Translations under genes and position numbers: made by a program
Part shown: piece after piece, positions 1-9,417 of the stretch
Position numbering within the stretch: position 1 is the first letter of the stretch
How the letters are laid out: every line of letters begins with the position of its first letter
The notes under the pieces: generated by a model
Database searches by the model: none
Told to the model about the DNA's origin: nothing
What the model saw: only the letters and a program-made list of their open reading frames with translations
Source: Planctomycetota bacterium
Lineage (GTDB): Bacteria; Planctomycetota; Phycisphaerae; Tepidisphaerales; Tepidisphaeraceae
Reading direction: 5' to 3'
Length of the DNA stretch: 64,000 nucleotides
Assembly (NCBI GenBank): GCA_026693085.1
Contig: JAPLNB010000361.1
Span: forward strand, 62,001 to 126,000

Positions 1-1898
1 TTGCGGGCAGGGCCGCTGACGATACTCAGACCACTCGCACCACCGTCCACCACCACGCCGATTCGGTCATCAATGTTGAGCCATGTGCCAGCCACAATCC
101 GCCGGGTCTCAACGAGCGACAATCCGAAACATCTGGCCAGGGACGCCATCTTCCTAAGCATGCCCTGCGGCAATCGGGAGCGTGATGCCTTCTCCTGAAA
201 TACCAGGTCCAGAGATCCCGCCTCGGTGTGTACCTGGCGCCTGCACCCGTTGAAGATGTCGTTGGCCAATTGCAGCCGCAGGCCGGACGCAGCACGGACG
301 ACGAGTCTCGCGCGTGCACGGAAGCGGCATTCAATGATCATCAGTCCCTGTGGCTCGATCAGTTCCACCATCACGTCATGATCCAAGCGCCAGCGGTCCT
401 TGGCGCGGTACATGATGCGACCTTCCACCTTGAATCCATCGGGGGTAGCTCGCATGCGCCGCTGACTGAGGGTCTGTCCCGGATCGACTGCCGTCTCCAC
501 AATGCCCAGCAGGTTGTTGCGCGACCACTCGGTGGCATCATCCATGCCGTTGGGAACGAACAATGCAATCGGATACGGTCCCTGGACACTCTCCCACGAG
601 AACGATGCGAAGAGTTTCTCTGTCCGCGAGAAACAGAGCCCGCCTTCGGAACTGACATGCCGACCCCTCAACTGCACGCGCAGCTCGTCCTGGCTGTAAG
701 CGTCGGTCGTGCCAGGCATCCCCCTGTGAATCAGATAGGCCAAGGCAAGGTTCGCAAAGCAGTCCGTTTCATACTTGGCGTATTGTCCGAACATCCGCCC
801 CCGGGTTACTCGCTGGCCAAAAAAACTCCCATCATCGTTGGATGCAGCTTCCTCCTCGAATCGCCGCAGCCGGGCCTGCTCGATCGTTCTCGCCACTCTA
901 TCATCCTGCAACCGTCCCAGAATCGCTAGCACCGGCATGATGAAATACAAGCCGTAGGTGTACCTCGCCCAGTCCTGTCCACCCATGTAGGCAAACCGGT
1001 TGTCCAGGAAGGTCGGCCGGACGCGCTCCCACATGGGCCTGACATTGTGGAACAGAGACTCGGGAATGACCTGACCGGCAGACCACAATGCATAATGGCT
1101 CCACACCAGCGAATGCAGCACGCTGGCCACGTAGCAGAAGTGGTAGTGGGAATGGTTCTCCAGCAGGTAATCGGAGTGGACATTTGTCGTGTAGACCTGA
1201 TCGGCCAGCGGCTTGCCGTCAACGTACGCCGCGCCAAGGCGGTCCTGGGGAACCGAGATCGTGTTCAGAGCATAATCGATCAAAGTCACTCGCCACGTAG
1301 TTGCGTTGCGGTGGGAAGGCATCAAGGCAATAGCGGTTGCCAGGATTTCGGTATCCCAGGCATTCTCCTCGGCCTTGGTGTCCTTGAAGAGCCCGGTGCG
1401 GGCTGGCACGCCGATGAAACGATCCGCCTCAGCTACCACAACGCGACAAATGGCAGACTGTTCGGCCTCTGTCAACTGCTCCCAAACCAGCTGCGCGCCC
1501 AGCGCCATCTTGGCCGCCCACCATGCGGACTGCCACTCGCACCCCCACCTGCCCCCTCCAATGCACTGGCTCTCACCCGAGACATGGCAACAGGCCATGA
1601 ACGCCAGGCACGAGCGGACCCACGAAAACACCTCATCGGTGAGGGCAAGATGATCCGCCCGGCACCGCGTGCTGCATAACAGGGCGCCGGCAAACACGAA
1701 GCTGCCAAGCGCCCGGATTGAGTCCTCATTATTGCGACCCTGCCCGAAGATCAGGTAATCGCGGCCATCGATCCGGCAGGATCGCATGCCCCGCTTCGCA
1801 TACTGCGGAAACCGCGCCAACAACCGCGTATATGTCTGCTCAGACGAGAACGGCTGTCCGACGGTCATGGGGACCGACGAAGATGATGCTGATGCCAT
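1..1898 (-). CDS. Lyase-like exopolysaccharide-locus protein (partial, 3' end outside window)
   Basis: Open reading frame of 632 codons starting at ATG 1898 and running off the left edge without a stop. An AGGAAGG Shine-Dalgarno lies 6 nt before the ATG. The protein has no evident signal peptide and is rich in Trp, His and Tyr, with patches such as ENAWDTEIL, ENHSHYHFCY and DWARYTYGLYF. These resemble the helical (alpha/alpha toroid) part of heparinase/alginate-lyase-like proteins, followed by a beta-rich segment. That family assignment is a weak inference; the reading frame itself is secure. It is the last visible gene of the minus-strand polysaccharide locus, so a role in modifying or trimming the polymer would fit. 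It could instead be an uncharacterised family of the same fold. Confidence 0.6.
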   Translation of the reverse strand, partial: MASASSSSVPMTVGQPFSSEQTYTRLLARFPQYAKRGMRSCRIDGRDYLIFGQGRNNEDSIRALGSFVFAGALLCSTRCRADHLALTDEVFSWVRSCLAFMACCHVSGESQCIGGGRWGCEWQSAWWAAKMALGAQLVWEQLTEAEQSAICRVVVAEADRFIGVPARTGLFKDTKAEENAWDTEILATAIALMPSHRNATTWRVTLIDYALNTISVPQDRLGAAYVDGKPLADQVYTTNVHSDYLLENHSHYHFCYVASVLHSLVWSHYALWSAGQVIPESLFHNVRPMWERVRPTFLDNRFAYMGGQDWARYTYGLYFIMPVLAILGRLQDDRVARTIEQARLRRFEEEAASNDDGSFFGQRVTRGRMFGQYAKYETDCFANLALAYLIHRGMPGTTDAYSQDELRVQLRGRHVSSEGGLCFSRTEKLFASFSWESVQGPYPIALFVPNGMDDATEWSRNNLLGIVETAVDPGQTLSQRRMRATPDGFKVEGRIMYRAKDRWRLDHDVMVELIEPQGLMIIECRFRARARLVVRAASGLRLQLANDIFNGCRRQVHTEAGSLDLVFQEKASRSRLPQGMLRKMASLARCFGLSLVETRRIVAGTWLNIDDRIGVVVDGGASGLSIVSGPAR

Positions 1899-1931
1899 GG
1901 GCGTGCCTTCCTGGATCAAGCGGCTTCTCGG

Positions 1932-2558
1932 TCAGCTCTTGCCAATGTGCTCCCGCTTGCCCTTGACGTTGGCCATCGCGTTACGCGTGTCCACGATCAG
2001 CCGCTGCTCAATCACCCTTGCAGGAATGCCTACTGCCGTCATCCCGGCGGGAACATCACACAACACCACCGCGTTTGCGCCGATCTTCGCGTCATCACCA
2101 ATGCGTATGCCCCCCAGGATCTTCGCTCCCGCGCCGACGTCCACGTGCCCGCCAATCACCGGAAGGCCAGCGTTCTTTCCGCCACTGCCGATTGTGACCT
2201 GCTGGAAAATCAGGCAGTTCGGCCCGATGGAGGCTTCCGGGTGGATGACCACTCCGTTCGGATGCGGCAGCAGCAGCCCGCCAGCGATCTGGCATGTCAG
2301 CGGTATGTCCGCCCCCGTGACGACGCTCCAGAATCGGTGTGCCAGGACATGCCACTTGGAGGTCACCAGCGCCACGAGGCCACACCGCACCCTGCACAGG
2401 TGGTACCCGCGGATAGATCGCAGCAGTCTACGCCCAGGATCCCAGAACCGTGTGGGCTTCTCCCTGGACCAATCAGGCACGACAGCGGACGGAACGGCAG
2501 CATCCGTTGCTACCGTGCCAGTCTTACGCTGCAATCCCCTATCGTGGCAGGTGCTCAT
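1932..2558 (-). CDS. Serine-O-acetyltransferase-like hexapeptide transferase
   Basis: A 208-residue protein. The C-terminal two thirds is a left-handed beta-helix of hexapeptide repeats, with HPNGVVIHPEASIGPNCLIF, then QQVTIGSGG, then KILGGIRIGDDAKIGANAVV. This is the CysE-type arrangement, with an Asn/His-containing acceptor region and an acetyl-CoA-binding coil. Homologues in polysaccharide clusters (for example EpsC/WcaB-like proteins) transfer acetyl groups to sugars rather than to serine, and the cluster here favours that role. The gene lies 33 nt before the lyase-like gene and 130 nt after the next acetyltransferase. The ATG lacks a strong Shine-Dalgarno, so the exact start is uncertain. 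Confidence 0.85.
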   Translation of the reverse strand: MSTCHDRGLQRKTGTVATDAAVPSAVVPDWSREKPTRFWDPGRRLLRSIRGYHLCRVRCGLVALVTSKWHVLAHRFWSVVTGADIPLTCQIAGGLLLPHPNGVVIHPEASIGPNCLIFQQVTIGSGGKNAGLPVIGGHVDVGAGAKILGGIRIGDDAKIGANAVVLCDVPAGMTAVGIPARVIEQRLIVDTRNAMANVKGKREHIGKS

Positions 2559-2688
2559 GGTATCAGGCCCGTTTGCAGTCGTGGAACATCAGCAGATGTT
2601 ACTGGCCGTCCCCCGCTCACAATCGATGCCAGGCACCGCCGCGGCCGCCCGCCATCGTTACGGCCGATGATGACAACGCCAACCGTGC

Positions 2689-3345
2689 TCACTCCTGTTT
2701 CGCCTCGCCCGATGATTTCCCAACCGCGCGCGCCGGGACACCCACCGCGGTCGTCCCCGCCGGTATGTCCGTCACAACAACCGCCCCTGCGCCAATTCTC
2801 GCCCCATCCCCCACCTTCACCGGCCCCAGAATGCACGCATGACACCCGATCATCACGTGATCCCCGATCGTTGGTCCCCCCGGCTTCGACCCCGCCCCGA
2901 TCGTGCAAACCTGATGGATCGCACAGTCAGCACCTATCGTCGCCCACTCAGATACCTGAATCGGCCCAACATGCGGGATCAGCATCCCCGGCCCGATCTT
3001 CGCCTGCGGATTCAGGCTGATGTGTGTGATCAGCGTCAAGAGCTTCTTGGCAATCCCCACTACAACCCTAACCGGCAACCACGCCAGCCGCGGCCGCGCA
3101 TCCTGCAGATGCCTCTGCAGCCGGTAGACAGTCAGCGCCCAGAATCCCTCCGACAGCCAGCCGCTGTAACCGTGCTTCCTAAACCGCGCCAGATCCGCTC
3201 GCCATGCCCGCCACTGGCTCTCTGCCGCCCATTCCTTCACCGTATTACCGTCGTATTTCATACTGCCGCAAACCTTCTTGTATACCTGCTTCTGCGCGTG
3301 CAGCATCCCATCGCTGCGGAACTGCTCAACGTCGTCCGTCCGCAC
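2689..3345 (-). CDS. Second CysE-like O-acetyltransferase
   Basis: 218 residues from a GTG at 3345. An ATG at 3261 (about 190 residues, preceded by AAGAAGG at a long spacing) is a plausible alternative start. The N-terminus has the ADLARFRKHG helical segment common to CysE-like proteins. It is followed by a hexapeptide beta-helix including HISLNPQAKIGPGMLIPHVG, HQVCTIGAG and GAGAVVVTDIPAGTTAVGVP. It is a paralogue of the neighbouring transferase, so the locus may place acetyl groups at two sugar positions. It sits 12 nt downstream of the pyruvyltransferase stop, consistent with one transcript. The sugar acceptor cannot be told from sequence. Confidence 0.85.
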   Translation of the reverse strand: MRTDDVEQFRSDGMLHAQKQVYKKVCGSMKYDGNTVKEWAAESQWRAWRADLARFRKHGYSGWLSEGFWALTVYRLQRHLQDARPRLAWLPVRVVVGIAKKLLTLITHISLNPQAKIGPGMLIPHVGPIQVSEWATIGADCAIHQVCTIGAGSKPGGPTIGDHVMIGCHACILGPVKVGDGARIGAGAVVVTDIPAGTTAVGVPARAVGKSSGEAKQE

Positions 3346-3357
3346 TGAGCGGCATGG

Positions 3358-4782
3358 CTACTGCGGCCTCCATTGGCTCCCAGGCCCCATGGCTGCCTGC
3401 AGTCCGAGAGCCCGCGGCAGATGCTCCGTGAAGAACCGCCGCGATTCAGCTTTCACCTGCGGAACCTTCTGGCTCAGCATGCCGCGGTACTCGTCCCGGC
3501 GATCATACACCTCGGCGAGCCTTGCCACACATTCGTCCACGGACAGCAATCTCAGGTCCACGACTGCTTCTGCCATATTCACGTGGCTCAGGACCCCCAG
3601 CGCCTTCTTGCTGTAGGCGAGCGTGACGGTGGGCACGCACTGCGAAATGGCGCCGATACAGGCGTGCATCCGCGCTCCGATGAAGAAGTCGCACTGCCCG
3701 GCGAAATGCTTCGTTTGCCCCGCATCGTACGGCCAGCCCAGGCATCCTACGCTCTGCCCATAGCGAGGCTGCAGCATCTTCATGACCACCATGCACGCCA
3801 CGCTGTCACTCACATCGCGGTGGAGGTTCAACTGCGACAGGTCGGCCAGCGGGGGCGTTCGAGAGATCACGTGCGGCACGAGCAGAAGCCTTGCGCCGCA
3901 CCGCTCGATCGCCCACTGGGCGATCGCCTCGACCAACCGCATATACGACTGGCGAATCCCGAAGTCCTGCTTGGAGAGGTACAGCAGTCCGCTGACATTC
4001 AGCCCGATCAAAGGCCGATCGTCCATCCGGTTCAGGAACGGCTCCCGTTCCGGTTCGACAGGCAGCGCATCCAGTCGAAACGCCATGTCCGGACAGCAGA
4101 CCACCCGCTCGTGCAGCCTACCGCCGTGCAGTCGCCGCAGCTCTTCGATACCATCAATCTCCCGCACCGCTACCAGTGTGCTATAGTCGATGATCTCCCG
4201 GACCCGTTCGATCGATCTCGCATGCTTGAAGGGCCCATAGGTCTGCGGCGCCAGAACCAGCGGCCTGCCCAGTTTCTTCATCAGCAGCTTCGACTGCGCC
4301 TGAACCTCAAACGTGCTGCTCCCGTACAGATCCGCGAGCGAATCCCCGCCGGAGATGTCGATAACCGCGTCACATCGCAGCAGCCGATCCAGTACACTGT
4401 CCCAACGCACAACCCACGAGCGAAGTCGTTCGGGCAGCCATCGCGACGCCCGGTCCAGCGCCGCCACGTGCCGCGTCCCGCCTCGCTTCAGGTAACTCCT
4501 GGAATGGTAGAGGCTCAGCGGATCGAGTTGGACCGGCCCCGTCGCCAGCGGAACCTCCACCACGCGCTGGCCGGTCCAGTCTTGCATGAAAATGCGGGCC
4601 GACGGGAATGCCTCCATCACTCCCTTGACCGCCGACGTCCCCAGCGCAGAAACCCCAAGGTTCCCCGTCCCCAGCGCCCCACCCAGAATGGCAAACGTCG
4701 GAGATGGCACGGTTACACGTTCGGCCATGACGCCTCCACTGGCAGCCTCTACAGACAATTGCTCAGCAGAGACATGACTCAT
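3358..4782 (-). CDS. Polysaccharide pyruvyl transferase family protein
   Basis: 474 residues with ATG at 4782, preceded by GAGGG. The N-terminal AILGGALGTGNLGVSALGTS and the later DISGGDSLADLYG match the polysaccharide pyruvyl transferase (CsaB/WcaK) family. The C-terminal half contains HVISRTPPLADL and DFFIGARMHACIGAISQCVP, the family's conserved donor-domain signature. Members move pyruvate from phosphoenolpyruvate to a sugar as a ketal, giving an acidic polymer, or belong to the WcaK subgroup with unclear chemistry. The gene is followed after 12 nt by an acetyltransferase and preceded by a membrane acyltransferase, so it is probably one step of decorating the exported polymer. Confidence 0.88.
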   Translation of the reverse strand: MSHVSAEQLSVEAASGGVMAERVTVPSPTFAILGGALGTGNLGVSALGTSAVKGVMEAFPSARIFMQDWTGQRVVEVPLATGPVQLDPLSLYHSRSYLKRGGTRHVAALDRASRWLPERLRSWVVRWDSVLDRLLRCDAVIDISGGDSLADLYGSSTFEVQAQSKLLMKKLGRPLVLAPQTYGPFKHARSIERVREIIDYSTLVAVREIDGIEELRRLHGGRLHERVVCCPDMAFRLDALPVEPEREPFLNRMDDRPLIGLNVSGLLYLSKQDFGIRQSYMRLVEAIAQWAIERCGARLLLVPHVISRTPPLADLSQLNLHRDVSDSVACMVVMKMLQPRYGQSVGCLGWPYDAGQTKHFAGQCDFFIGARMHACIGAISQCVPTVTLAYSKKALGVLSHVNMAEAVVDLRLLSVDECVARLAEVYDRRDEYRGMLSQKVPQVKAESRRFFTEHLPRALGLQAAMGPGSQWRPQ

Positions 4783-4802
4783 GTGCCCTCACCCGCCAAA
4801 GC

Positions 4803-5936
4803 CTACCCCAGAACGCGCCGCAGGTACGGAATGCGCTGCATGACGATCGTGCCCACATAGCTGGCTGCCAGAAGGAACGCCGATATCACAAGTATCGCGA
4901 CCGGCGACCGTGTGCGGGACAGCGGAATGCGCTCGAAATGCACGATGATGGTAAAAAAAATGGGATGGATCAGATAGACGCCCAGCGCAGCATTTGCCAG
5001 GTGAGAGAGCACACGATTGGGCGACCCAGGCACCGGCCTGCGGAACCCGTCGGCCATCAGGATGAAAGCACAGAACGACATCAGAATGACAGGGGGACTG
5101 AAGTAGGTATAGAAGTACCTTCCCTGAAGAGAAAGCCCCAGCCGCGGACAGAGGATCGACGACCCGACAGCGGTCACCGCAACCGCCCCAAGCCCTGCGA
5201 GCCAGGCCACCCTTCTCGCTCGGGACGACAGCTTCACATTGCGGATTTGATAGCCTGCCAGGTAATACCCAACATATGGAACAAACAGCGACAGTGCGTT
5301 TGGCTTATAGCCCTGCCAGATCATGATCGCCTGGCTGAACATAGCCAGCAGCAGCGACACAGCGATGACGAGTGTGCGATCCGAATCAGTCGAAGATCGC
5401 ACGAAGGCTCGCAGCGCAGGTGTGAACAGGTACAGACCTGTTATCAGAAACATGAAATGCATGTGGTAGTAGGGATTGCCACTCAGCAAACGATCGGTCA
5501 TTTCCGACAGCGGGAGCGTGAACTTGGTTTCGGCAGCCGCGAACAGCAGAAAGAAAGCGGACCAGAAGATCGTGGGTATGCCCACTCGCACAAACCGTCG
5601 CCGGAAGAATACTCCGCTCGATTCCTGCCGGGTGGGATCGAGCAGAAGAGCACCACTGAGCATTACAAAAACGGGGACCGCCCATTTCGTCAGGGACGTG
5701 GTCACATTGCAGACTTGCCAGTACACCACCGGTATCTCACCCAGGCTCCGCACTCCTGACTGGGCAACATGCTGCACCACAACAGCAACAACACCCAGAA
5801 CACGCATGATGTCTCCATACGCCAGCCGCTCGCTGGCCGCTCCGGAGACACTCGATAAGCCGATCCGCTCTGGCACCAGGGCGTCACTGGTGTGCAATGG
5901 CTCATCGGCACAGATCGCATCACTCCTGGAAGCCAT
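4803..5936 (-). CDS. Membrane acyltransferase (acyltransferase 3 family)
   Basis: 377 residues with about ten hydrophobic segments. The first membrane segment begins near residue 43 (YGDIMRVLGVVAVVVQHVAQ), and GVYLIHPIFF lies near the C-terminus; both are characteristic of the OafA/NodX-type acyltransferase 3 family. These enzymes transfer acetyl or other acyl groups to cell-surface sugars at the membrane. The start ATG at 5936 has AGAGG 8 nt upstream and overlaps the 3' end of the polymerase gene by 17 nt, suggesting coupled translation. The usual N-terminal histidine is in QHVAQ. Confidence 0.85.
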   Translation of the reverse strand: MASRSDAICADEPLHTSDALVPERIGLSSVSGAASERLAYGDIMRVLGVVAVVVQHVAQSGVRSLGEIPVVYWQVCNVTTSLTKWAVPVFVMLSGALLLDPTRQESSGVFFRRRFVRVGIPTIFWSAFFLLFAAAETKFTLPLSEMTDRLLSGNPYYHMHFMFLITGLYLFTPALRAFVRSSTDSDRTLVIAVSLLLAMFSQAIMIWQGYKPNALSLFVPYVGYYLAGYQIRNVKLSSRARRVAWLAGLGAVAVTAVGSSILCPRLGLSLQGRYFYTYFSPPVILMSFCAFILMADGFRRPVPGSPNRVLSHLANAALGVYLIHPIFFTIIVHFERIPLSRTRSPVAILVISAFLLAASYVGTIVMQRIPYLRRVLG

Positions 5937-7374
5937 TGATCACGCCTCTCTTTCCTGGGAATCGGTCGTCGCTCAGCACCCCAGCAGGTCGAACGCTGGC
6001 GGGTGCCGCAAACGCCGGTGCCTGACGGCGACGGAACGCACGATAGGCCTGCAATCTGGCGCGGACCTTCTGTGTCCCGTTCCGCACAGCCGATACTCCG
6101 ACCAGGCCACCCGCAATGCTGACGTAGATCGGATTCAGCATCCCGTTCAACAGGCAATCCCACATCCAGAGAACCAGCAGGATTGCCGCCGCTGCCGGCA
6201 GCGCGATGTCGGGTCTCCGCCAGAAACGCACAGGGTAACTTCGGACAAAGAGCACAACGGGTATGAGCATCGCCAGAGTCAGCGACGTAAGACCCGTCAG
6301 TCCGAAGGTGCCCAACGTGATGGTCCAGAGCCCGTCGACGCCACGAGTCCGCCGGTTCCCCTGCTCGTCCAGCGGGAAGAAGTCCCAGCCCGTCCATCCG
6401 AAAAACGGCTGCTGCATCGCTTTTTCGGAGAAGAGGTCTTCCTGGATCAGGCGGGCCTCCAAAGAGCCGGTTCGTTCCGCATTCGTCACACTCGCCACAG
6501 CCGAGACGATGCTCGCCCGCGGAACAATCTCACACACACGCACCGTCATGTAAGCAGGTATCAACGCCGCAACCAGCAGCACAGGCCACGAGCGCCGACG
6601 AACGACAAGAACGATCGCCAGGCCCGCCAGCATCAGCACGATGGCGAACATAGCCTTGCACAGTAAAGTCGTCACCAGCAGAGCAGCCAGCACCCAGAGT
6701 ACCGGAACCCCGAAGACCCGCGAAAACGCCCCGCTGCGCCAGCCTGCAGCACACACGATGGCCGCCGACGCCATCCAGTAGCCGATCATCAGCGCGCTCT
6801 GCATGAACACCATCGGCCGGTAGCCGCCATCCCTCATGTGCTGCAGGAAGTTGTGCTGATGATAACCGTAGAGCTGCTTATGCAACTGCGGGCTCATGCG
6901 CACCTCCCACAGACACAGCGGGACATAGATCAGCCCCCCGATCAGAACGCCCCATGCCAACTCCTTCAGGCCGTCCAGATCGTTGAAGCAGATGCGACCG
7001 ATGAAGTATGGCACCCCCCAAAGCACGATCTGCGTGGCAGTGCCCGACAGGCCGTCGTACAAACCCTTGGCGTTGCTCAGCGACGAGAGAATCGGACATA
7101 GACACAGGACCAGCATCGGGATGTCCCACCACCGGAATCGAAACGCCAGCAGCCGCCGCGAATCGAAGAACGCCACACCAAGCAGTATGGGCAGCACCGT
7201 GGCCGCATGCTTGTCGTAGGCCGGTATCCCCGCAATCTTGAACGCCGCCACCGGCAGGAATAGCCACCCCGCTACGTACGCGAGCACCACCGCTCGCCGC
7301 GGCGGCAGGATCGCAAACAGCATCAGGACCACCGGGATCCAGCCAAACATCGCTAGGGGAACCAGAGGTGTCAT
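5920..7374 (-). CDS. O-antigen-ligase/polymerase-like membrane protein (Wzy-type)
   Basis: 484 residues with roughly ten to twelve membrane segments and a large central extracytoplasmic loop (YGYHQHNFLQHMRDGGYRP) followed by membrane helices. This topology and the FGLTGLTSLTLAMLIPVV region are typical of Wzy polymerases and WaaL-type ligases, which are poorly conserved at sequence level. Position between the flippase and decorating enzymes supports a polymerase. Its ATG overlaps the stop of the upstream nitroreductase by 4 nt (ATGA), so translation is probably coupled. The C-terminal 60 residues are basic and cytoplasmic. Whether it polymerises or ligates is undecided. Confidence 0.75.
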   Translation of the reverse strand: MTPLVPLAMFGWIPVVLMLFAILPPRRAVVLAYVAGWLFLPVAAFKIAGIPAYDKHAATVLPILLGVAFFDSRRLLAFRFRWWDIPMLVLCLCPILSSLSNAKGLYDGLSGTATQIVLWGVPYFIGRICFNDLDGLKELAWGVLIGGLIYVPLCLWEVRMSPQLHKQLYGYHQHNFLQHMRDGGYRPMVFMQSALMIGYWMASAAIVCAAGWRSGAFSRVFGVPVLWVLAALLVTTLLCKAMFAIVLMLAGLAIVLVVRRRSWPVLLVAALIPAYMTVRVCEIVPRASIVSAVASVTNAERTGSLEARLIQEDLFSEKAMQQPFFGWTGWDFFPLDEQGNRRTRGVDGLWTITLGTFGLTGLTSLTLAMLIPVVLFVRSYPVRFWRRPDIALPAAAAILLVLWMWDCLLNGMLNPIYVSIAGGLVGVSAVRNGTQKVRARLQAYRAFRRRQAPAFAAPASVRPAGVLSDDRFPGKRGVINGFQE

Positions 7375-8513
7375 GTTGATTTGCGTTCTCCGCCAGCCCG
7401 AACTGTGTCCGCCGCCGCTGCAGCGCCCAGCCGTGCGGATTCGCCATTCCCCGCCACCACAACCAGAACCTCATCCAGGCTCTTGCGCTGCGACTTGGCC
7501 ACCCTCAGCTCCTCCGGCAGGGACCCGACCGCAATCAACATGATGATCGCTTCGGCTTCCCTTATCCCCGCGATCGATCGAGCCCCACGATCCCGCTCGC
7601 GAGTAGGCTGCCACGCCAAACAGCACGTCCCCAGGCCCATCGAGTGCAGGGCATACACCAGCGACATCGCAAACATGCCGCCGTCAACCCAGCATTGATT
7701 CCGCTCGCCCGCGCCGTTGAAGCATCCAAGGTCGGACGTGACCACCAGCACGTGACTCGCCTGATCCCCAAAACCACGCGACCCCTTCTGCACCGAGAGC
7801 AATTGCTCCTTCTGTCGCGACTCAGAAACCACATACAATCGCACCGGTTGGCGGTTGCACGCCGACGGCGTTCGCTGCGCCATCGCCACCGCCCGCCTCA
7901 CCAGTTCGATGCCCACGTGCTCCGGCCCGAACTGGCGTATGCTATGCCGCGTCTTATAGAAACCCTCCAGGTCAACGCGCGCCCCGGCCAGGATCTGCTC
8001 GCGCGTCACCGGGATTACCCCCGCCAGTTGTTGCTCCGCTTCCGCCCCGCACCTATACCCGCACAATGCCTTCAGCGACTCGTACCGCTCCAGCAGCCCC
8101 GGCTCGGCTGCCGCGCGGCTACGGTGATACTCGACATAGGCTCCCAAGGTCGCCAGCGCCACCCCCACAAACCCATCCGTCCCAAAGCTACGAACGTAGA
8201 TCGGTATGTGGTAGAATAGTGCATCCACGTTCCCAATCCCAAAACCCGTTCTTGGCTCTGCCAGCGATAGCCCCTTTTCCAACGTGTGACACCACATTTG
8301 AATCATCGCCCGCAACGTAGTCCGATCCACCTCGAAGCGGCTCGTCGCCGACCACCGCAGAAACTGCCGCCAGTCGTACAGAAATGACCGCAGCACTCCC
8401 AGCGCCGTCGCCGTGCCATTCACCACCGCCCGAATCCTATACCAGATCCCCCGGGCAAACCGGAAGATCAACCTTCCGCCGCCGGTAGTTTCTTTGCTTT
8501 CACCCGAGTTCAT
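7371..8513 (-). CDS. Nitroreductase-family protein in the polysaccharide locus
   Basis: 380 residues from ATG 8513 (GGGAG 6 nt upstream). A longer frame from 8615 would overlap the neighbouring gene and lacks this signal. The C-terminal 200 residues carry the FMN-dependent nitroreductase fold: RHSIRQF, RTPSACNRQPVRLYVV and GLGTCCLAWQ. The N-terminal 170 residues, with ARGIWYRIRAVVNG and HTLEKGLSLAEPRTGFG, form an extra region seen in nitroreductase-like proteins of polysaccharide clusters near pyruvyl transferases. The substrate is unknown; a redox step on a sugar precursor is only a guess. It is followed with a 4-nt overlap by the polymerase. Confidence 0.8.
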   Translation of the reverse strand: MNSGESKETTGGGRLIFRFARGIWYRIRAVVNGTATALGVLRSFLYDWRQFLRWSATSRFEVDRTTLRAMIQMWCHTLEKGLSLAEPRTGFGIGNVDALFYHIPIYVRSFGTDGFVGVALATLGAYVEYHRSRAAAEPGLLERYESLKALCGYRCGAEAEQQLAGVIPVTREQILAGARVDLEGFYKTRHSIRQFGPEHVGIELVRRAVAMAQRTPSACNRQPVRLYVVSESRQKEQLLSVQKGSRGFGDQASHVLVVTSDLGCFNGAGERNQCWVDGGMFAMSLVYALHSMGLGTCCLAWQPTRERDRGARSIAGIREAEAIIMLIAVGSLPEELRVAKSQRKSLDEVLVVVAGNGESARLGAAAAADTVRAGGERKST

Positions 8514-8563
8514 CAGCAACTCCCATTCGCTCTGGCACCGACACTGCACCTCGCCATGCACTT

Positions 8564-9382
8564 TCAGTTCTTTCCAGCCGCGTTTCCGCACTTGGCCAAC
8601 AACGGATGCCACCACGGGTCATCGCCCAGCGGCCGGGTCATCTGCGCCATGAACGCAGCCACCTCCCCGGCCGGCAACTCCCACCACCGGCTCTTCAGAA
8701 TCAATCCCCTCACGGCTTCCGGAAAACGGTATCTCAGCGCCTTCGCCGGGTTCCCCACCACGATCGCAAAATCCGCCACGTCCCTCGTCACAATCGCACC
8801 GGCCCCAATGATCGCACCAATGCCAATGCGACTGCACCCCGGCGTCACCACCGCCCCCGTGCCGATCCACACATCGTGCCCAATTTCAAGATGACGCACC
8901 GGCAGGTTGTCTGCCTTGAGGTACCCAAGCCGGCTGTTAAAGAAAAACGGATGGGTTGACAAACAATCCGTCGGATGGTTCCGCCGGATGATCCGCACTC
9001 CCATCGCCACCGACACGTAGCGACCCACGCTCACGTTCTCGGGAAACGCGCCCGGCACCAGGCAATCCCCATAGCTGTACGCGCCGACACGAACACGGTA
9101 GTACCGCGCAAGGATTCTGCGGATCGTCGCGGAATGGAATTGCCCATCCTCCAACCGCAGCGCCAGCTTCAGGCAGCGCTGCCGCAACCAATGCACCTGA
9201 AATCCGTACGCCTTCACCAGCAAGTCGCTGAGCCGCGATTGTTTCAGACCCTTCTCATGCCAAGTCACCTGGCCGCGTGGCTCATCCACCCCGTGGGGGG
9301 GGGCTTCCGCCGAAGCGTTGCCATCGTGCACCGGCCCCACCAACCCCTCCGTATCTCCCGAGGTTAACCGTCCCGTTGACAT
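8564..9382 (-). CDS. Hexapeptide-repeat acetyltransferase (antibiotic/sugar acetyltransferase type)
   Basis: 272 residues from ATG 9382, chosen because GAGGAG precedes it and because a longer frame (to 9718) would overlap the flippase gene. The C-terminal 170 residues form a beta-helix of the VatD/maltose-acetyltransferase type: SVGRYVSVAMGVRI, an RRNHPTDCLSTHPFFF loop, IGHDVWIGTGAVV and IVVGNPAKALRYRF. The last motif is the conserved coenzyme-A-binding end. The loop histidine is the expected general base. It is the third soluble acetyltransferase of this locus and is divergent from the two CysE-like ones. Confidence 0.85.
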   Translation of the reverse strand: MSTGRLTSGDTEGLVGPVHDGNASAEAPPHGVDEPRGQVTWHEKGLKQSRLSDLLVKAYGFQVHWLRQRCLKLALRLEDGQFHSATIRRILARYYRVRVGAYSYGDCLVPGAFPENVSVGRYVSVAMGVRIIRRNHPTDCLSTHPFFFNSRLGYLKADNLPVRHLEIGHDVWIGTGAVVTPGCSRIGIGAIIGAGAIVTRDVADFAIVVGNPAKALRYRFPEAVRGLILKSRWWELPAGEVAAFMAQMTRPLGDDPWWHPLLAKCGNAAGKN

Positions 9383-9417
9383 TGTCTCCTCACTGCTTTC
9401 CACAGCCAGCACTCCGG

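Noticed and set aside
1947-4860. Long plus-strand frames opposite the polysaccharide genes
   Set aside because: They are Arg/Pro/His-rich, have no start signals or domains, and lie antisense to well-recognised genes.
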